A stretch of 43,360 nt of DNA, from positions 1 to 43,360 of the forward strand of contig JBLHPD010000013.1 in the NCBI GenBank assembly GCA_047624165.1, in the 5' to 3' direction. The position numbers and the translations under genes are program-made. How positions within the stretch are numbered: the first letter of the stretch is position 1; every line of letters starts with the position of its first letter. The notes beneath the pieces are model-generated. The model was not told the DNA's origin and did not search any database. It saw nothing but the letters and a program-made list of their open reading frames with translations. Positions 42,507 through 43,360 of this stretch are shown one piece after another. The stretch comes from Clostridium_AD sp047624165. Lineage in GTDB: Bacteria > Bacillota > Clostridia > Clostridiales > Clostridiaceae.

Positions 42507-43325
42507 ATGGATAAAATATACATAAAAGACTTAGAAGTTTATGGCCACCACGGTGTTTTTCAAGAGGAAAAAACCTTAGGACAGCGTTTCTTAATTTCAT
42601 TGGAGCTTTTCCTTAGTTTAAGAGAAGCAGGCACCACTGATGACCTAACTAAGACAGTTCACTATGGTGAGCTTTGCCACCTGGTGGAGGAGCAATTTAA
42701 AAAAGAAAACTATAATTTAATAGAGAAAGCTACAGAAAAGTTAGCTGAATTTGTACTTTTAAAATATGATTTAGTTCAAAGAGTAAAGGTTAAAATCAAA
42801 AAACCTTGGGCTCCTATTGGAAAACCACTTGAATATGCAGCGGTAGAGGTAGATAGAAAATGGCATATTTCTTATATTGGTATAGGCGGAAATATGGGAG
42901 ACAAAGAGAAAAATGTGAAAGCAGCTTTAGAGCTTATAAACAATTCAAGTCATACCAAAATAACAAAGACATCAAAATTTTATGAAACCAAGCCAGTAGG
43001 ATATTTAGAACAAGACGACTTCTTAAATTGTGCTATTGAAGTGAAAACACTTTTAAATCCATTGGAACTTGTAATACTTTTGTTATCGATAGAAAAGGAA
43101 TTAAAACGGGAGAGAGTTATAAGATGGGGTCCTAGAACGGTAGATTTGGATGTATTATTGTATGATAATATTATTAGCACTCAAGATGAAATAATATTAC
43201 CTCATCCAAGAATGCAGGAGCGAATGTTTGTTTTAGACCCACTGTGCGATATAGCACCTTATGTTATCCATCCGATTTTGAATAAAACTATAATTCAAAT
43301 AAAGGCATCTTTAAAAGATAGCTAG
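42507..43325 (+). CDS. folB-folK: Bifunctional dihydroneopterin aldolase / hydroxymethylpterin pyrophosphokinase
   Basis: The 272-residue fusion protein has FolB at 1-118 (DLEVYGHHGVFQEEKTLGQRF, with the active-site Glu and Lys-containing IKKPWAPI) and FolK at about 121-272 (ISYIGIGGNMGDKEKNV, then RWGPRTVDLDVLLYD with the Mg-binding Asp pair). FolB makes 6-hydroxymethyl-dihydropterin, FolK activates it, and FolP next door uses it, so three consecutive folate steps are encoded by adjacent genes. The ATG follows AAGAGGAGA. Fusion of folB and folK is common in clostridia. No upstream folE is in the window. Confidence 0.95.
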   Translation: MDKIYIKDLEVYGHHGVFQEEKTLGQRFLISLELFLSLREAGTTDDLTKTVHYGELCHLVEEQFKKENYNLIEKATEKLAEFVLLKYDLVQRVKVKIKKPWAPIGKPLEYAAVEVDRKWHISYIGIGGNMGDKEKNVKAALELINNSSHTKITKTSKFYETKPVGYLEQDDFLNCAIEVKTLLNPLELVILLLSIEKELKRERVIRWGPRTVDLDVLLYDNIISTQDEIILPHPRMQERMFVLDPLCDIAPYVIHPILNKTIIQIKASLKDS

Positions 43326-43337
43326 TTAAAAAAGGAA

Positions 43338-43360
43338 ATAAAAGCACCTTAGGCTTTTAT
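43338..43360 (+). terminator. Probable terminator after folBK, at window edge
   Basis: An 8-bp stem (43338-43345 with 43353-43360) with loop ACCTTAG starts 12 nt after the stop codon. Any T tail would lie beyond the window. Confidence 0.6.

Overview
The window is AT-rich DNA from a Firmicute, almost certainly Clostridium sensu lato. The signs are strong AGGAGG-type ribosome sites, frequent TTG/GTG starts, an anaerobe's oxygen-defence genes (rubrerythrin-like protein, flavodiiron protein), sporulation-type genes (two SpoVB/MOP flippases, Spo0E-like peptide), a bacterial V-type ATPase operon and a nadA-nadB-nadC operon. I see no tRNA, rRNA, CRISPR array or intact transposase.

Layout. 1-1.1 kb: the end of a tandem-repeat protein and a small unknown gene. 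1.2-7.2 kb: an FtsA-like actin-fold ATPase with a long extension, an M20 amidohydrolase, an RluA-type pseudouridine synthase and a SpoVB-like flippase, facing a second flippase across a branched terminator. 9-14.1 kb: rubrerythrin-like protein, membrane-anchored beta-propeller protein, zinc phospholipase C-fold protein, and an overlapping methyltransferase-like/B12 radical SAM pair. 14.4-23.2 kb: a nine-gene V-ATPase operon in the order G/H-I-K-E-C-F-A-B-D with a good promoter and a strong terminator; the K subunit carries the full Na+ ligand set known from Enterococcus hirae. 23.3-27.0 kb: peptide deformylase, then de novo NAD synthesis, with nadB broken by a one-base frameshift in a T run.

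27.0-33.4 kb is an accessory region. Small, mostly membrane or unknown genes, nearly all on the minus strand, are separated by five copies of a repeat of about 130 nt. Each copy appears to carry the terminator of one gene and promoter-like sequence for the next. At its right end lie a remnant of an alpha/beta hydrolase and a short gene absent from normal ORF calling: a 96-codon HesB-like (CC/Se motif family) reading frame interrupted by one in-frame TGA in a Cys-Gly-TGA-Gly-Gly context. A SECIS-like hairpin lies 24 nt after the TGA, and a near-consensus promoter and a CsoR/CstR-like palindrome lie upstream. I regard it as a probable selenoprotein and the best discovery candidate here.

33.4-43.4 kb: NAD-dependent epimerase-like protein, flavodiiron protein, Spo0E-like and DUF896 small proteins, HPr kinase/phosphorylase, M18 aminopeptidase, PHP phosphoesterase, HD-domain protein, and folate genes folP and a folB-folK fusion.

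Two families of long palindromic intergenic elements each occur once in long form and once as an internally deleted short form (27040-27316 with 41500-41612; 39719-39908 with 28393-28466). They look like non-autonomous, MITE-like elements.
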